Shown one piece after another: positions 16,200-24,182 of a stretch of 64,000 nt of DNA (the stretch's first letter is position 1; the number at the start of each line of letters is the position of its first letter). Origin of the DNA: Streptomyces sp. NBC_01591 (GTDB lineage Bacteria > Actinomycetota > Actinomycetes > Streptomycetales > Streptomycetaceae); the NCBI RefSeq assembly GCF_035918155.1, contig NZ_CP109327.1:8122001-8186000 (forward strand), written 5' to 3'. A program made the position numbers and the translations under genes. The notes under the pieces are model-generated. The model saw only the letters and a list, made by a program, of their open reading frames with translations, was not told the DNA's origin and ran no database searches.

Positions 16200-17684
16200 A
16201 TGACGGTGACAGAGGACAGCCCGGAGCTCGCTCCCGGTACTGAGGAGTTCGGTCCCGGTATCGACCCGGAGCGGCTGGCCGTCTGCCTGAGCGTGCTCGA
16301 CGAACTCGACACCATCGAGATCGACCACCCCGACGCCATCGCCGTGCGCCGCGCCACGGCCGGGATCTACCGGACGGTGAAGCAGCGCCGCCGCCAGGAG
16401 CGCCGCGCCGCCAAGACCGCGCACGACAAGGCGGTCACCGAGGCCACCGCGACCGGCTCGGCCGACCGGATCGACGACGAGACCCAGGGCGTCCTGCCGT
16501 CGTCGTCCGCCCGTGCCGAGATCGCGGGAGTGCTCCAGCGGCCCCGCTCCTGCTACATCTGCAAGACCCGTTACGTCGAGGTGGACGCCTTCTACCACCA
16601 GCTCTGCCAGCAGTGCGCGAAGGAGAACCGTGCGCGCCGCGACGCCCGGACCGACCTCACCGGCCGACGCGCGCTGCTGACCGGCGGCCGGGCGAAGATC
16701 GGTATGTACATCGCGCTGCGGCTGCTGCGCGACGGGGCGCACACCACCATCACCACCCGCTTCCCCAACGACGCGATCCGCCGCTTCAAGGCGATGCCGG
16801 ACAGCGACGAGTGGATCCACCGGCTGAAGATCGTCGGCATCGACCTGCGCGACCCCGCCCAGGTCGTCGCGCTCGCCGATTCGGTCGCCGCCGAGGGCCC
16901 GCTGGACATCCTGATCAACAACGCGGCGCAGACGGTGCGCCGTTCCGCGAACGCGTACAGCGAACTGGTCAATGCCGAGTCCGCGCCGCTCCCGGCGGGC
17001 GAGCTGCCCGCCGCCGAGGTCATCGGCACCTTCGGCAGTGGCACCGTCGACCGGGTCGCGGCCCTGCCGGCCGCCCGCAAGGAGGGGCTGAGCGCACAGG
17101 ACGTCACCGAGCTCGCCCTGGTCACCGGATCCGCCTCGCTGGAGCGGATCGCCGCCGGGACGGCGATCGACGCGGGCGGACTCGTGCCCGACCTGCACGA
17201 CACCAACAGCTGGATCCAGACCGTCGAGGAGGTCGAGCCGATCGAGCTGCTGGAAGTCCAGCTCTGCAACTCCACCGCCCCGTTCATCCTGATCAGCCGG
17301 CTCCGTCCGGCCATGGCGGCAACGGCCGCCAAGCGCGCCTACGTGGTCAACGTCTCCGCGATGGAGGGCGTGTTCAGCCGCGGCTACAAGGGCGCGGGTC
17401 ACCCGCACACCAACATGGCCAAGGCCGCCCTGAACATGCTCACCCGCACGAGCGCCCAGGAGATGTTCGAGAGGGACGGCATCCTGATGACCGCCGTCGA
17501 CACCGGCTGGATCACCGACGAGCGCCCGCACCCCGACAAGATCCGCCTCGCCGAAGAGGGTTTCCACGCCCCGCTCGACCTGGTCGACGGTGCCGCCCGC
17601 GTCTACGATCCGATCGTGCGCGGCGAGGACGGCGAGGATCTGTACGGCTGCTTCCTCAAGGACTACGCGCCCGCCAACTGGTAG
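16200..17684 (+). CDS. Atypical SDR with N-terminal four-Cys zinc-binding segment
   Basis: This 494-residue protein has an N-terminal helical Arg/Ala-rich region and a CxxC-x16-CxxC segment (CYICK ... CQQCA, about residues 119-142). A Rossmann SDR domain runs from about residue 155, with TGGRAKIG as the cofactor loop and NNAAQTVRR after the fourth strand. SDR Ser is present (VNVSAME), but at the usual YxxxK the sequence is TNMAK, so the catalytic Tyr is replaced by Thr. A long insertion follows NNAAQ. The protein may bind NAD(P) without classical SDR chemistry. The start at 16200 has AGAGGAA upstream. Function is unknown. A strong terminator follows. Confidence 0.8.
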   Translation: MTVTEDSPELAPGTEEFGPGIDPERLAVCLSVLDELDTIEIDHPDAIAVRRATAGIYRTVKQRRRQERRAAKTAHDKAVTEATATGSADRIDDETQGVLPSSSARAEIAGVLQRPRSCYICKTRYVEVDAFYHQLCQQCAKENRARRDARTDLTGRRALLTGGRAKIGMYIALRLLRDGAHTTITTRFPNDAIRRFKAMPDSDEWIHRLKIVGIDLRDPAQVVALADSVAAEGPLDILINNAAQTVRRSANAYSELVNAESAPLPAGELPAAEVIGTFGSGTVDRVAALPAARKEGLSAQDVTELALVTGSASLERIAAGTAIDAGGLVPDLHDTNSWIQTVEEVEPIELLEVQLCNSTAPFILISRLRPAMAATAAKRAYVVNVSAMEGVFSRGYKGAGHPHTNMAKAALNMLTRTSAQEMFERDGILMTAVDTGWITDERPHPDKIRLAEEGFHAPLDLVDGAARVYDPIVRGEDGEDLYGCFLKDYAPANW

Positions 17685-17718
17685 TCGTTCGGTGATGCGG
17701 CGTCCGTGAGCCGCCGTG

Positions 17719-17753
17719 GACCCGGTCGGGAGCCGCTCCCGACCGGGTCTTTT
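17719..17753 (+). terminator. Rho-independent terminator
   Basis: GACCCGGTCGGGAG pairs perfectly with CTCCCGACCGGGTC over 14 bp, with a 3-base loop and a following TTTT. It ends the atypical SDR gene. Confidence 0.92.
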
Positions 17754-18031
17754 CCGTATGCGGTGGCTGAAAGTGACCTAGAGCACACGTTCCATCGAGC
17801 GCGGAAGCGCTCATTTGGTTACCCTGATGTGAACGGACGTAATCGAGGAGTCCACAAACCTTCCTCGACCGTCCAGGGACAGGCTTGTCAACCAAGTCGC
17901 CGTCCCGCCCCCTACCCGGCGCCACCGCGACCGAACTGTTCTTGCCCCTGCCCCGCACGGGCGGCCGCTTCCCGGTAATGAGGCCGGAGCATCGGCGACG
18001 CCCGGGGCTACGCGACACAAAGGAGTGCGCG
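17754..18031. other. Intergenic stretch before the 58-residue peptide gene
   Basis: This 278-bp stretch lies between the terminator and the peptide gene. Apart from the Shine-Dalgarno AAAGGAG at 18019-18025 no feature could be supported. Longer reading frames across it lack ribosome binding sites. Confidence 0.6.
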
Positions 18032-18208
18032 GTGACGACACCGGAACTGACGAAGCACGAGAAGCGACCGGCCGAACGGCACGGAGACCGGCCCCGTAGG
18101 CCCGAGAAGCTCCGGAACATCGAGGTCTGGGCCAGGTCCGCACCGATCCGGCTGGCCGGCTACGAGGACGACCTCGCCGAGCCGCACATCCTGCCCGGCA
18201 TCGACTGA
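18032..18208 (+). CDS. 58-residue uncharacterised peptide
   Basis: GTG 18032 follows a perfect AAAGGAG at six bases, and the reading frame is closed by a strong terminator, so translation is well supported. The first 30 residues are very basic (Lys, Arg, His, Pro); the last 28 change to hydrophobic and acidic (RNIEVWARSAPIRLAG, then YEDDLAEPHILPGID). There is no Cys, signal peptide or membrane helix. The leader-like head and distinct tail recall a ribosomal peptide precursor or a small adaptor, but no modifying enzyme is next to it except the atypical SDR. I do not recognise the family. Confidence 0.7.
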   Translation: MTTPELTKHEKRPAERHGDRPRRPEKLRNIEVWARSAPIRLAGYEDDLAEPHILPGID

Positions 18209-18238
18209 CTCCGCTTCGCGCCCCGGCACCACACCACC

Positions 18239-18273
18239 CGAGCTCCGGCCCGCATCGCGCGGGCCGGAGCTCG
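18239..18273 (+). terminator. Strong terminator hairpin
   Basis: CGAGCTCCGGCCCGC pairs perfectly with its complement at 18259-18273 (15 bp, loop ATCGC). It closes the small peptide gene and shields the fucosidase promoter. Confidence 0.88.
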
Positions 18274-18298
18274 GCCGTTCGGCGCGCTCCCGGCTTCG

Positions 18299-18387
18299 TC
18301 CAGTCATCGGATGAGTGCGGGAACGGTGTTTCGTTCTGTCTGGAAGATTGCATTGACAGGTTCGCGTCGTACTCCAATCATCGGATG
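18299..18387 (+). promoter_or_regulatory. Fucosidase promoter flanked by a repeated operator motif
   Basis: TCCAGTCATCGGATG (18299-18313) and TCCAATCATCGGATG (18373-18387) are near-identical direct repeats 74 bp apart. Each centres on TCATC-G-GATGA-like symmetry. Between them lies TTGACA (18353-18358), and AATCAT at 18376-18381 is a possible -10, which would put transcription at or near the ATG at 18390 (leaderless). The same core occurs in the fucose operon promoter at 34224. Confidence 0.55.
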
Positions 18388-18389
18388 TC

Positions 18390-20753
18390 ATGACCGAACT
18401 TCCCAGGCGCCATGTACTCGGAATGACGGCAGGGGCGGCAGTCGGCGTCGCCCTGCTCACTCCCGCCACCGCCGATGCGGCCCCGCGCACCGCAGCCGCA
18501 CCGCACACAGGAGCCGGCGCCGATGAGGGCGAGTGGGGCACCGTTCCCGCCGCCGTCCCCGTGCCGCTCGACCAGTGGTTCGACAACGACGGCCTCGACA
18601 CCGCCGATGCCCGCGGCGGCGACTTCGACGGTTCCGGCTACACCTTCCCGGGTGAGGAACTCCCCGCCGGAGAACGGGAGATCGGCGGCACCGCCTTCCT
18701 CTTCCCGGCCTCCTCCGAGGGCGCCAGGAACAACGTCGTCGCCCTCGGTCAGCGCATCGACCTCCCGCCCGGCCGCTATCTCTCCGGTCTCTTCCTCACC
18801 GCGTGCAGCTACGGCGCCGCGTCCGGCAGGGCCACGGTCCACTACGCCGACGGCACCACGACGACCCCGGTGCTCGGCGGGCCCGACTGGTACGCCGGCA
18901 GCGGCGCCCTTACCGCCGCGTACCGCTACGCCGCCGACGGAGCCAAGGACCCGCACCAGGTGTCCATCGCCGTCAGCGAGATCGCGCTCGACCCGGCCAG
19001 GGAAGCCGTCGCGCTCACCCTGCCCACCACCCAGCCTGCCGAGGCGGGCAAGCCGTCCCTGCACATCTTCGCGCTCTCGCTCCAACCGGCGGCCCAGGGG
19101 CGGGCGTTGTCGCTGCGCGACGCCCACTCCACCACCTCGCTGCTGGACTCCGGCGCCCAGAGCGTCGAGGCCACCGTCGTCAACGCGGGCACGGTCGGCA
19201 TCCTCGCCGCCGACGGCCTCACCCTCTCCGTGGACGTGCCCGGAGCCCGCACCGTCGCGCCTGCCCGCGTCTCCCGCCTCGCCCCCGGCGAACAGGCCCG
19301 CGTCCGCATCGGCATCCGCAGCAGACCCGGCACCGCACCCGGCACCGCCCAGGAAGGCAACGTTGTCGCACGCGGACGCGGGGCGCGGGCGGCCACGGTC
19401 CGGCGCTCGCTCACCCTCGGCGTCCCCGACTACGCGCCGACGGACGCCTCCCTCTCCACCCACCAGGCGCCGTACTGGTTCCAGCAGGCGAAGTTCGGGA
19501 TCTTCATCCACTGGGGGGTCTACTCGGTGCCCGCCTGGGCGCCGGTCGGCACCCAGTACGCCGAGTGGTACTGGAACCAGATGCAGGACCCCAACAACCC
19601 CACCCACGCCCACCACCGCGAGACCTACGGCGAGTCCTTCGCGTACGACGACTTCATCCCGCGATTCCGCGCCGAACGCTTCGACCCGCGATCCTGGGTG
19701 GAGCTCTTCCGGGACGCCGGCGCCCAGTACCACGTCCTCACCTCCAAGCACCACGAGGGCTTCGCGCTCTGGGACACCAAGCTCTCGGACCGCAACTCGG
19801 TGAAGATGGGGCCGGGGCGCGACCTGGTCAGGGAGCTCTTCGACGCCTCGCGCCGCTACACCCCCGAACTCCACCGCGGGCTGTACTTCTCCATGCCCGA
19901 GTGGTTCAACCCCGACCACCCGTGGATGGGCCACGCCCCGCGCAATCCGTACACCCTGGAGCCCGTCCCGTACACCGGGCACACGGCGGGCAGGGACTAC
20001 GTCACCCAGTTCCAGGGCCCGCAGATGCTGGAGCTGATCCACGGCTACGACCCCGAGATCCTCTGGTGCGACATCGGTGGCGACAACGACAGCCACCGGG
20101 TGCTGGCCGAGTACTTCAACCACGCGAAGAACCGGGCCCGCCCGGTCGAGGTCACCGTCAACAACCGCTCCGGGATCGGGCCGTACGACTTCACCACGCC
20201 CGAGTACACGACGTACGACCAGATCGTCACAGCGAAGTGGGAGTCCAGCCGCGGCCTCGACCCGTTCAGTTACGGCTACAACGCCCAGACGCCGGACGAG
20301 AAGTACATGACGGCCGAGGAGATCGTGCACTCGCTCGTCGACATCGTCTCCAAGAACGGCAACTTCCTGCTGGACATCGGCCCCAGGGCCGACGGCACGA
20401 TCCCCGACATCATGCAGCGCAGGCTGCGCGAGACGGGGGAGTGGCTGAAGACCAACGGGGAGGCGATCTACGACACCACGTACTGGTCACGGATGCCGCA
20501 GCTCGGTGAGGATCTGCGGTTCACCCTGCGGCCGAACCGTGCGTTCTACATCCACTCGCTGGCGCGGCCGGGCGCGACCCTCACCGTCGAGGCGCCGGTG
20601 CCGGTCCGCGGCGGTGACCGGGTCACCCTGCTCGGTCACGACCGGCCGCTCAACTGGCGGGTCCGGGGCGGCTCGCTGGTGATCGACGTACCGGCGGCGG
20701 CCCGCAGGAACGGGAAGCACGCCTGGGTGTTCAAGATCGCCTGGTCGGGCTGA
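18390..20753 (+). CDS. Tat-exported GH29 alpha-L-fucosidase
   Basis: The 787-residue protein has a twin-arginine signal (PRRHVLGMTAGAAVG) and an N-terminal beta-rich region of about 310 residues, partly NEW3-like (LAPGEQARVRIGI). A GH29 (beta/alpha)8 domain starts at about residue 352 (WFQQAKFGIFIHWGVYS), with the nucleophile region LWCDIGGDND, then a small C-terminal beta domain. GH29 enzymes release L-fucose from plant, fungal or mucin glycans with retention. No Shine-Dalgarno is seen, so the mRNA may be leaderless. Its product would feed the fucose operon at 34.3-36.4 kb, which shares its operator-like motif. The 3' end overlaps the convergent next gene by 23 bp. Confidence 0.92.
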   Translation: MTELPRRHVLGMTAGAAVGVALLTPATADAAPRTAAAPHTGAGADEGEWGTVPAAVPVPLDQWFDNDGLDTADARGGDFDGSGYTFPGEELPAGEREIGGTAFLFPASSEGARNNVVALGQRIDLPPGRYLSGLFLTACSYGAASGRATVHYADGTTTTPVLGGPDWYAGSGALTAAYRYAADGAKDPHQVSIAVSEIALDPAREAVALTLPTTQPAEAGKPSLHIFALSLQPAAQGRALSLRDAHSTTSLLDSGAQSVEATVVNAGTVGILAADGLTLSVDVPGARTVAPARVSRLAPGEQARVRIGIRSRPGTAPGTAQEGNVVARGRGARAATVRRSLTLGVPDYAPTDASLSTHQAPYWFQQAKFGIFIHWGVYSVPAWAPVGTQYAEWYWNQMQDPNNPTHAHHRETYGESFAYDDFIPRFRAERFDPRSWVELFRDAGAQYHVLTSKHHEGFALWDTKLSDRNSVKMGPGRDLVRELFDASRRYTPELHRGLYFSMPEWFNPDHPWMGHAPRNPYTLEPVPYTGHTAGRDYVTQFQGPQMLELIHGYDPEILWCDIGGDNDSHRVLAEYFNHAKNRARPVEVTVNNRSGIGPYDFTTPEYTTYDQIVTAKWESSRGLDPFSYGYNAQTPDEKYMTAEEIVHSLVDIVSKNGNFLLDIGPRADGTIPDIMQRRLRETGEWLKTNGEAIYDTTYWSRMPQLGEDLRFTLRPNRAFYIHSLARPGATLTVEAPVPVRGGDRVTLLGHDRPLNWRVRGGSLVIDVPAAARRNGKHAWVFKIAWSG

Positions 20754-22167
20754 GCCAGGCGGGGCCGAGCGAGACCGGGCGCATGAAATCCCGCACATAG
20801 GTCCGGTGCCACCAGCGTCCGGTGGCCCGCAGTTCGCGCCAGGTGGTGTACCGGTAGTGGTACACCCTGGCGCGGACGTGCGCGGGCGGGGCGTCGGGGA
20901 ACGGGTTGTGACGCAGCAGCCGCAGGGTGTCCCGGTCGTTCTCCAGCAGCCGCTCCACGAACGGGCCGAACCAGGGGCGGGCGTACGCGGGGGAGAGCGC
21001 CGCGAACCACATCAGCCAGTCCAGCCGCAGATGGTACGGGGCGAACTGGCGGGGCATCCGGCGCGGATCCCCCGGCTTGCCGCGGAAGCCGTACTCCCGC
21101 CAGACGGTGCCGTCGTGGAGGACCTGCTCGTCCGTTCCCTCGACCACCACCTCCAGCCGGACCCGGCTGATGCTGCCGAACGCGCCGTAGGTGTTGACCA
21201 GATGCAGCGGGTCGAACGAGCGGTTCATCACCTGGCGGCGGGAGACCAGATTGCGCGCCGGGCGGTAGCTGAGGAAGACGACCAGCGCGGTCACCGCGAT
21301 GACGACGATCTCGTACCAGAGCGGCGGCGCGGACTGGGCGGGCGGCGCGGTGAACAGGGACCAGTCGACGGCGGACAGGGCCAGGGTGATCGTCAGCCAG
21401 TTCAGCCAGGCGAAGTTCCCCGAGACGACCAGCCACAGCTGGGTGACGATCATCAGCCCCGCGGCCGCGCTCGCCACCGGCTGCGGGGTGAAGAGAAGCA
21501 CCGGCACCAGGAGTTGGGTGACGTGGTTGGCCGCCACCTCGGCCCGGTGGACGGGCCCCGGCAGCCGGTGGAAGAACCAGCTCAGCGGCCCCGGCATCGG
21601 CTGGGTCTCGTGGTGGAAGTACAGGCACGTCAGCTTGCGCCAGCACTCGTCGCCACGGATCTTGATCAGCCCGGCGCCGAACTCCACCCGGAACAGCACC
21701 CAGCGCAGCAGCCACAGCACCAGTACCGGGGGAGCGGTGTGCGCGTTGCCGAGGAAGACGGCGAGGAAGCCGGTCTCCAGCAGCAGCGATTCCCAGCCGA
21801 AGCCGTACCAGGTCTGGCCGACCTGGACGATCGACAGATAGAGCGCCCAGGGCAGCGCCCAGAGCACCATCGCCGGCCAGAGCGGAAGGTACGAGTCCGC
21901 GCCCGCGAGCAGGGCGACGGCGATCGCGCAGCCGGTCCAGGCGATGAAGGCGAAGAAGCGGTCGGAGTAGTGGAGCCGGAAGATCCCGGGGCCGTCGCGC
22001 CAGTCGGTGCGGCGCAGGAAATCGGGTACCGGCAGCATGCCGCGTTCGCCGATCAGCGCCCGGAACTGGAGCGCGGCGGTGAGAAACGCGACCAGATAGA
22101 CAGCGGCCAATGCCCGCTGGAAGATCAGCCGGCTGAGCCAGTACCCGTCTGCGGTGAACCACTCCAT
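20731..22167 (-). CDS. Lipase maturation factor-like membrane protein
   Basis: This 478-residue protein has about nine hydrophobic segments and the LMF1/DUF1222 landmarks WYGFGWESLLLETGFLA, LLRWVLFRVEFGAGLIKIRGD and CWRKLTCLYFHHETQP. It ends in a soluble domain with YRFTTWRELRA-like and QFAPYHLRLDWLMWF-like elements. Vertebrate LMF1 helps lipoprotein lipase fold in the ER; the bacterial role is unknown. It is the last gene of a three-gene minus-strand operon (YndJ-like, DUF1990, LMF), 19 bp after DUF1990. ATG 22167 is the likely start, with GTG 22170 next to it. Confidence 0.85.
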   Translation of the reverse strand: MEWFTADGYWLSRLIFQRALAAVYLVAFLTAALQFRALIGERGMLPVPDFLRRTDWRDGPGIFRLHYSDRFFAFIAWTGCAIAVALLAGADSYLPLWPAMVLWALPWALYLSIVQVGQTWYGFGWESLLLETGFLAVFLGNAHTAPPVLVLWLLRWVLFRVEFGAGLIKIRGDECWRKLTCLYFHHETQPMPGPLSWFFHRLPGPVHRAEVAANHVTQLLVPVLLFTPQPVASAAAGLMIVTQLWLVVSGNFAWLNWLTITLALSAVDWSLFTAPPAQSAPPLWYEIVVIAVTALVVFLSYRPARNLVSRRQVMNRSFDPLHLVNTYGAFGSISRVRLEVVVEGTDEQVLHDGTVWREYGFRGKPGDPRRMPRQFAPYHLRLDWLMWFAALSPAYARPWFGPFVERLLENDRDTLRLLRHNPFPDAPPAHVRARVYHYRYTTWRELRATGRWWHRTYVRDFMRPVSLGPAWLSPTRRS

Positions 22168-22186
22168 CACTTCCAGTATCGGCGAT

Positions 22187-22711
22187 TCAGCCCCGCCCGC
22201 CGCGCTCCTCGTCCACGATGCGACGGAGCGTGCTGCCCAGCCGCCGGGCGTACAGCCGCTGGAGCACTGGTACGACGGGCCCGGCGAGCCGGGTGTACCA
22301 GGTGGCCGGGCGGCTGAACGCCATGACGGTGAACCACACCGTCCCGTCGTCCGCCAGCTCCACCACGAAGGACTCCTCGCCGCGTTCCGGGTGCCGGACC
22401 TCGGTCCCGTAGGCGAATCCGATGCGATCCTGCTCGTACGCGGTCCAGACGACCTGGCAGGGCGCGGTGAACCGGAGCAGGCCGATGCCCAGCGACACCC
22501 GGACGCGTACCCCGTCCCCGGCACGGGGCGCCGAGGCGCGGACCCGGGCACCGCTGGTGCGGTGCATGCGCCATTCGGTGACCGCCGCGCCCGCCGCCCG
22601 GAGGTCGGCCCGGCCGCGCCCGACCCGGGCCCGGTGGTGGAGGTGGTGGTATCCGGTGGGGAGGGGGCCGAGGCGGGTGGCGCCGACCTCGGGATAGCTG
22701 AGGGTGCTCAT
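22187..22711 (-). CDS. DUF1990 family protein
   Basis: The 174-residue soluble protein fits DUF1990: TLSYPEVGATRLGPLPTGYHHLHH at the head (quoted in parts), RIGFAYGTEVRHPERGEESFVVE in the middle and WFTVMAFSRPATWYTRL near the end. The fold resembles START/SRPBCC lipid-binding domains. Its ATG overlaps the stop of the YndJ-like gene (ATGA, 4 bp). Function is unknown; the operon suggests a membrane-lipid or envelope role. Confidence 0.85.
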   Translation of the reverse strand: MSTLSYPEVGATRLGPLPTGYHHLHHRARVGRGRADLRAAGAAVTEWRMHRTSGARVRASAPRAGDGVRVRVSLGIGLLRFTAPCQVVWTAYEQDRIGFAYGTEVRHPERGEESFVVELADDGTVWFTVMAFSRPATWYTRLAGPVVPVLQRLYARRLGSTLRRIVDEERGGRG

Positions 22712-23553
22712 GCGGTCCTGCTTTCTTCGTGGTCGGTGTGATCGCGGAGCCGCTGCCAGGCGAGCACCGAGCAGAGTGCGAAGCCCAGCGCGTTGCCGAG
22801 GCCGTGGGTGGCGGCCATCCAGGGCAGTGTGGGGTGCGGGAGTCCGGTGGCCTCGCCGAGCGCCCAGCTCAGGGCGAGCACCATGGTGACGGCGAGCACG
22901 GCGGACGAGACGGCGAGCAGCGACCGGGTGATCCGGTCCCGCTGCCCGGTACGGACCGACCGCCAGGTGAGGACGGCGACGGTCCACATTCCCGCGGTCA
23001 GGACGGCCGCGCCGGCCAGTTCGGCCCAGTCGCCGATGAAGTAGCCGATCAGGACGAGCAGGGTGCCCAGTGGAACGCTCAGCGCGGCGAACCTTCCCGC
23101 GGCGCTGTCGGCGACCCGGCAGACGAGCCCCGCGACCAGGGCGGCGGCGAATCCGGCGAAGTGGAAGTGCGGCACGGTCAGCGCGAGGATGCCGAGCCCG
23201 AAGCCGAAGAGCGGGTGCCCCGAACGTTCGGCGACCAGCGCGGTGGCGGCGACCGACGGGGTGACCAGGGCGGTGAGCAGGGCGACCTCGGCGGGCGCTG
23301 TGGACCTCGACGGACTGCGGAGCAGCCGGGGCGGGGCGTGCAGGGCGAGGAGTGCGGTGCCGAGCGCGTAACAGACCGCCAGGGCGGTGGCAGCCGTGCC
23401 GCGCGGCAGCCACAGTGAGACGGCGCCGGGAACGGCGAAGAGCGGCCACAGACGCCGCATCCGGTCCAGCTCGGCCGCACCGGTCAGCCGCAGTCCCGCG
23501 GGGACCACCACCAGCATGCCCAGCATCACGATCGAATTGACCAGTACGGACAT
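22708..23553 (-). CDS. YndJ-like integral membrane protein
   Basis: This 281-residue protein is almost wholly hydrophobic, with about eight or nine helices. The motif FGFGLGILALTVPHFHFAGFA (given here only as a landmark near residues 116-136) is typical of the YndJ group, with paired His in a membrane helix. It is the first gene of the operon with DUF1990 and the LMF-like protein. Two palindromes TTGAACGTGTTCAA lie directly upstream, so a TetR-type repressor is the probable switch. Function is unknown. Confidence 0.8.
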   Translation of the reverse strand: MSVLVNSIVMLGMLVVVPAGLRLTGAAELDRMRRLWPLFAVPGAVSLWLPRGTAATALAVCYALGTALLALHAPPRLLRSPSRSTAPAEVALLTALVTPSVAATALVAERSGHPLFGFGLGILALTVPHFHFAGFAAALVAGLVCRVADSAAGRFAALSVPLGTLLVLIGYFIGDWAELAGAAVLTAGMWTVAVLTWRSVRTGQRDRITRSLLAVSSAVLAVTMVLALSWALGEATGLPHPTLPWMAATHGLGNALGFALCSVLAWQRLRDHTDHEESRTA

Positions 23554-23567
23554 CGCCGCCCCCTGAT

Positions 23568-23625
23568 TTGAACGTGTTCAACTGTGTTCGGCATCGACTC
23601 TACGAGCTTTCTTGAACGTGTTCAA
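23568..23625. promoter_or_regulatory. Two identical 14-bp palindromes (TetR/KstR-like operators)
   Basis: TTGAACGTGTTCAA occurs at 23568-23581 and 23612-23625, 44 bp centre to centre, with perfect TTGAAC/GTTCAA arms. Both fit TnnAACnnGTTnnA, the pattern of KstR and related TetR repressors. They sit 15 bp upstream of the YndJ-like start and between it and the divergent small gene at 23711. The cognate regulator is not adjacent. Confidence 0.75.
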
Positions 23626-23710
23626 GTGGGGGTGTGCGAGGGCGGGGGGGGAGCTGGGCGTGCGAGGGGTGGGAGGGGAAGACCCGGGCGCCGATGGCAG
23701 GATGCCCGGC

Positions 23711-24166
23711 ATGGAGATCATCCCTGGACGCGGCGTCGGCCTCGCCATGATCGGCGACCACCGGACCCGGGTCGAGGAGCGCGTCGGCCCGCCGAGCCTC
23801 GGCACCGCCGCCGTCCGCCCTGCCGTGTACGACACCACACCGACGCTCGTGATCACCTACGCACCCGACGACACCGTGGAACTCGTCGAAATCGGCTGCA
23901 GCGGGCAGGGCGGCGAGGCCGAGGCGAGCTACGACGGGATCCAGCTGACCCACCGGCTGATCGACGACGTCGTCGCCGAACTGCACGCCAAGGGCTACAC
24001 CAGCACGCCGTGCGACATCGGCTACGACTTCCACGCCGGGTTCTCCGTCTGGTCCATGCGCGTGCTGGAGGCGCGTCAGGTGGACCCGACGGCCGGGGAG
24101 GACGACCCGAGGTGTGTCGTCGAGGGCGTGTCCGTGGCGCCGTACGGCTACTTCGGCGGCGAGTAG
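23711..24166 (+). CDS. Conserved hypothetical protein, 151 residues
   Basis: This small soluble protein starts MEIIPGRGVGLAMIGD and ends VAPYGYFGGE. It is acidic and predicted as mixed beta/alpha; no signal peptide, membrane helix or catalytic motif is visible. The ATG at 23711 has only a weak AGGATG upstream, and an in-frame ATG at 23702 is possible. It converges on the siderophore permease gene with 16 bp between stops and may share the palindromic control region at 23568-23625. I do not recognise its function. Confidence 0.65.
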   Translation: MEIIPGRGVGLAMIGDHRTRVEERVGPPSLGTAAVRPAVYDTTPTLVITYAPDDTVELVEIGCSGQGGEAEASYDGIQLTHRLIDDVVAELHAKGYTSTPCDIGYDFHAGFSVWSMRVLEARQVDPTAGEDDPRCVVEGVSVAPYGYFGGE

Positions 24167-24182
24167 CGTACGGCGCCGCGTC

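Noticed and set aside
17885..18208. Longer 107-codon version of the small peptide
   Set aside because: The upstream start lacks a Shine-Dalgarno, whereas GTG 18032 has a perfect one at six bases.
18239..18273. Hairpin as part of a riboswitch for the fucosidase
   Set aside because: A single perfect stem right after a stop codon, with the promoter further downstream, fits a plain terminator.
19362..19373. CAACGTTGTC inside the fucosidase gene as a second LacI-type site
   Set aside because: It lies in the middle of the coding region, lacks full dyad arms (GGCAACGTTGTCGC) and has no promoter nearby. Probably chance.
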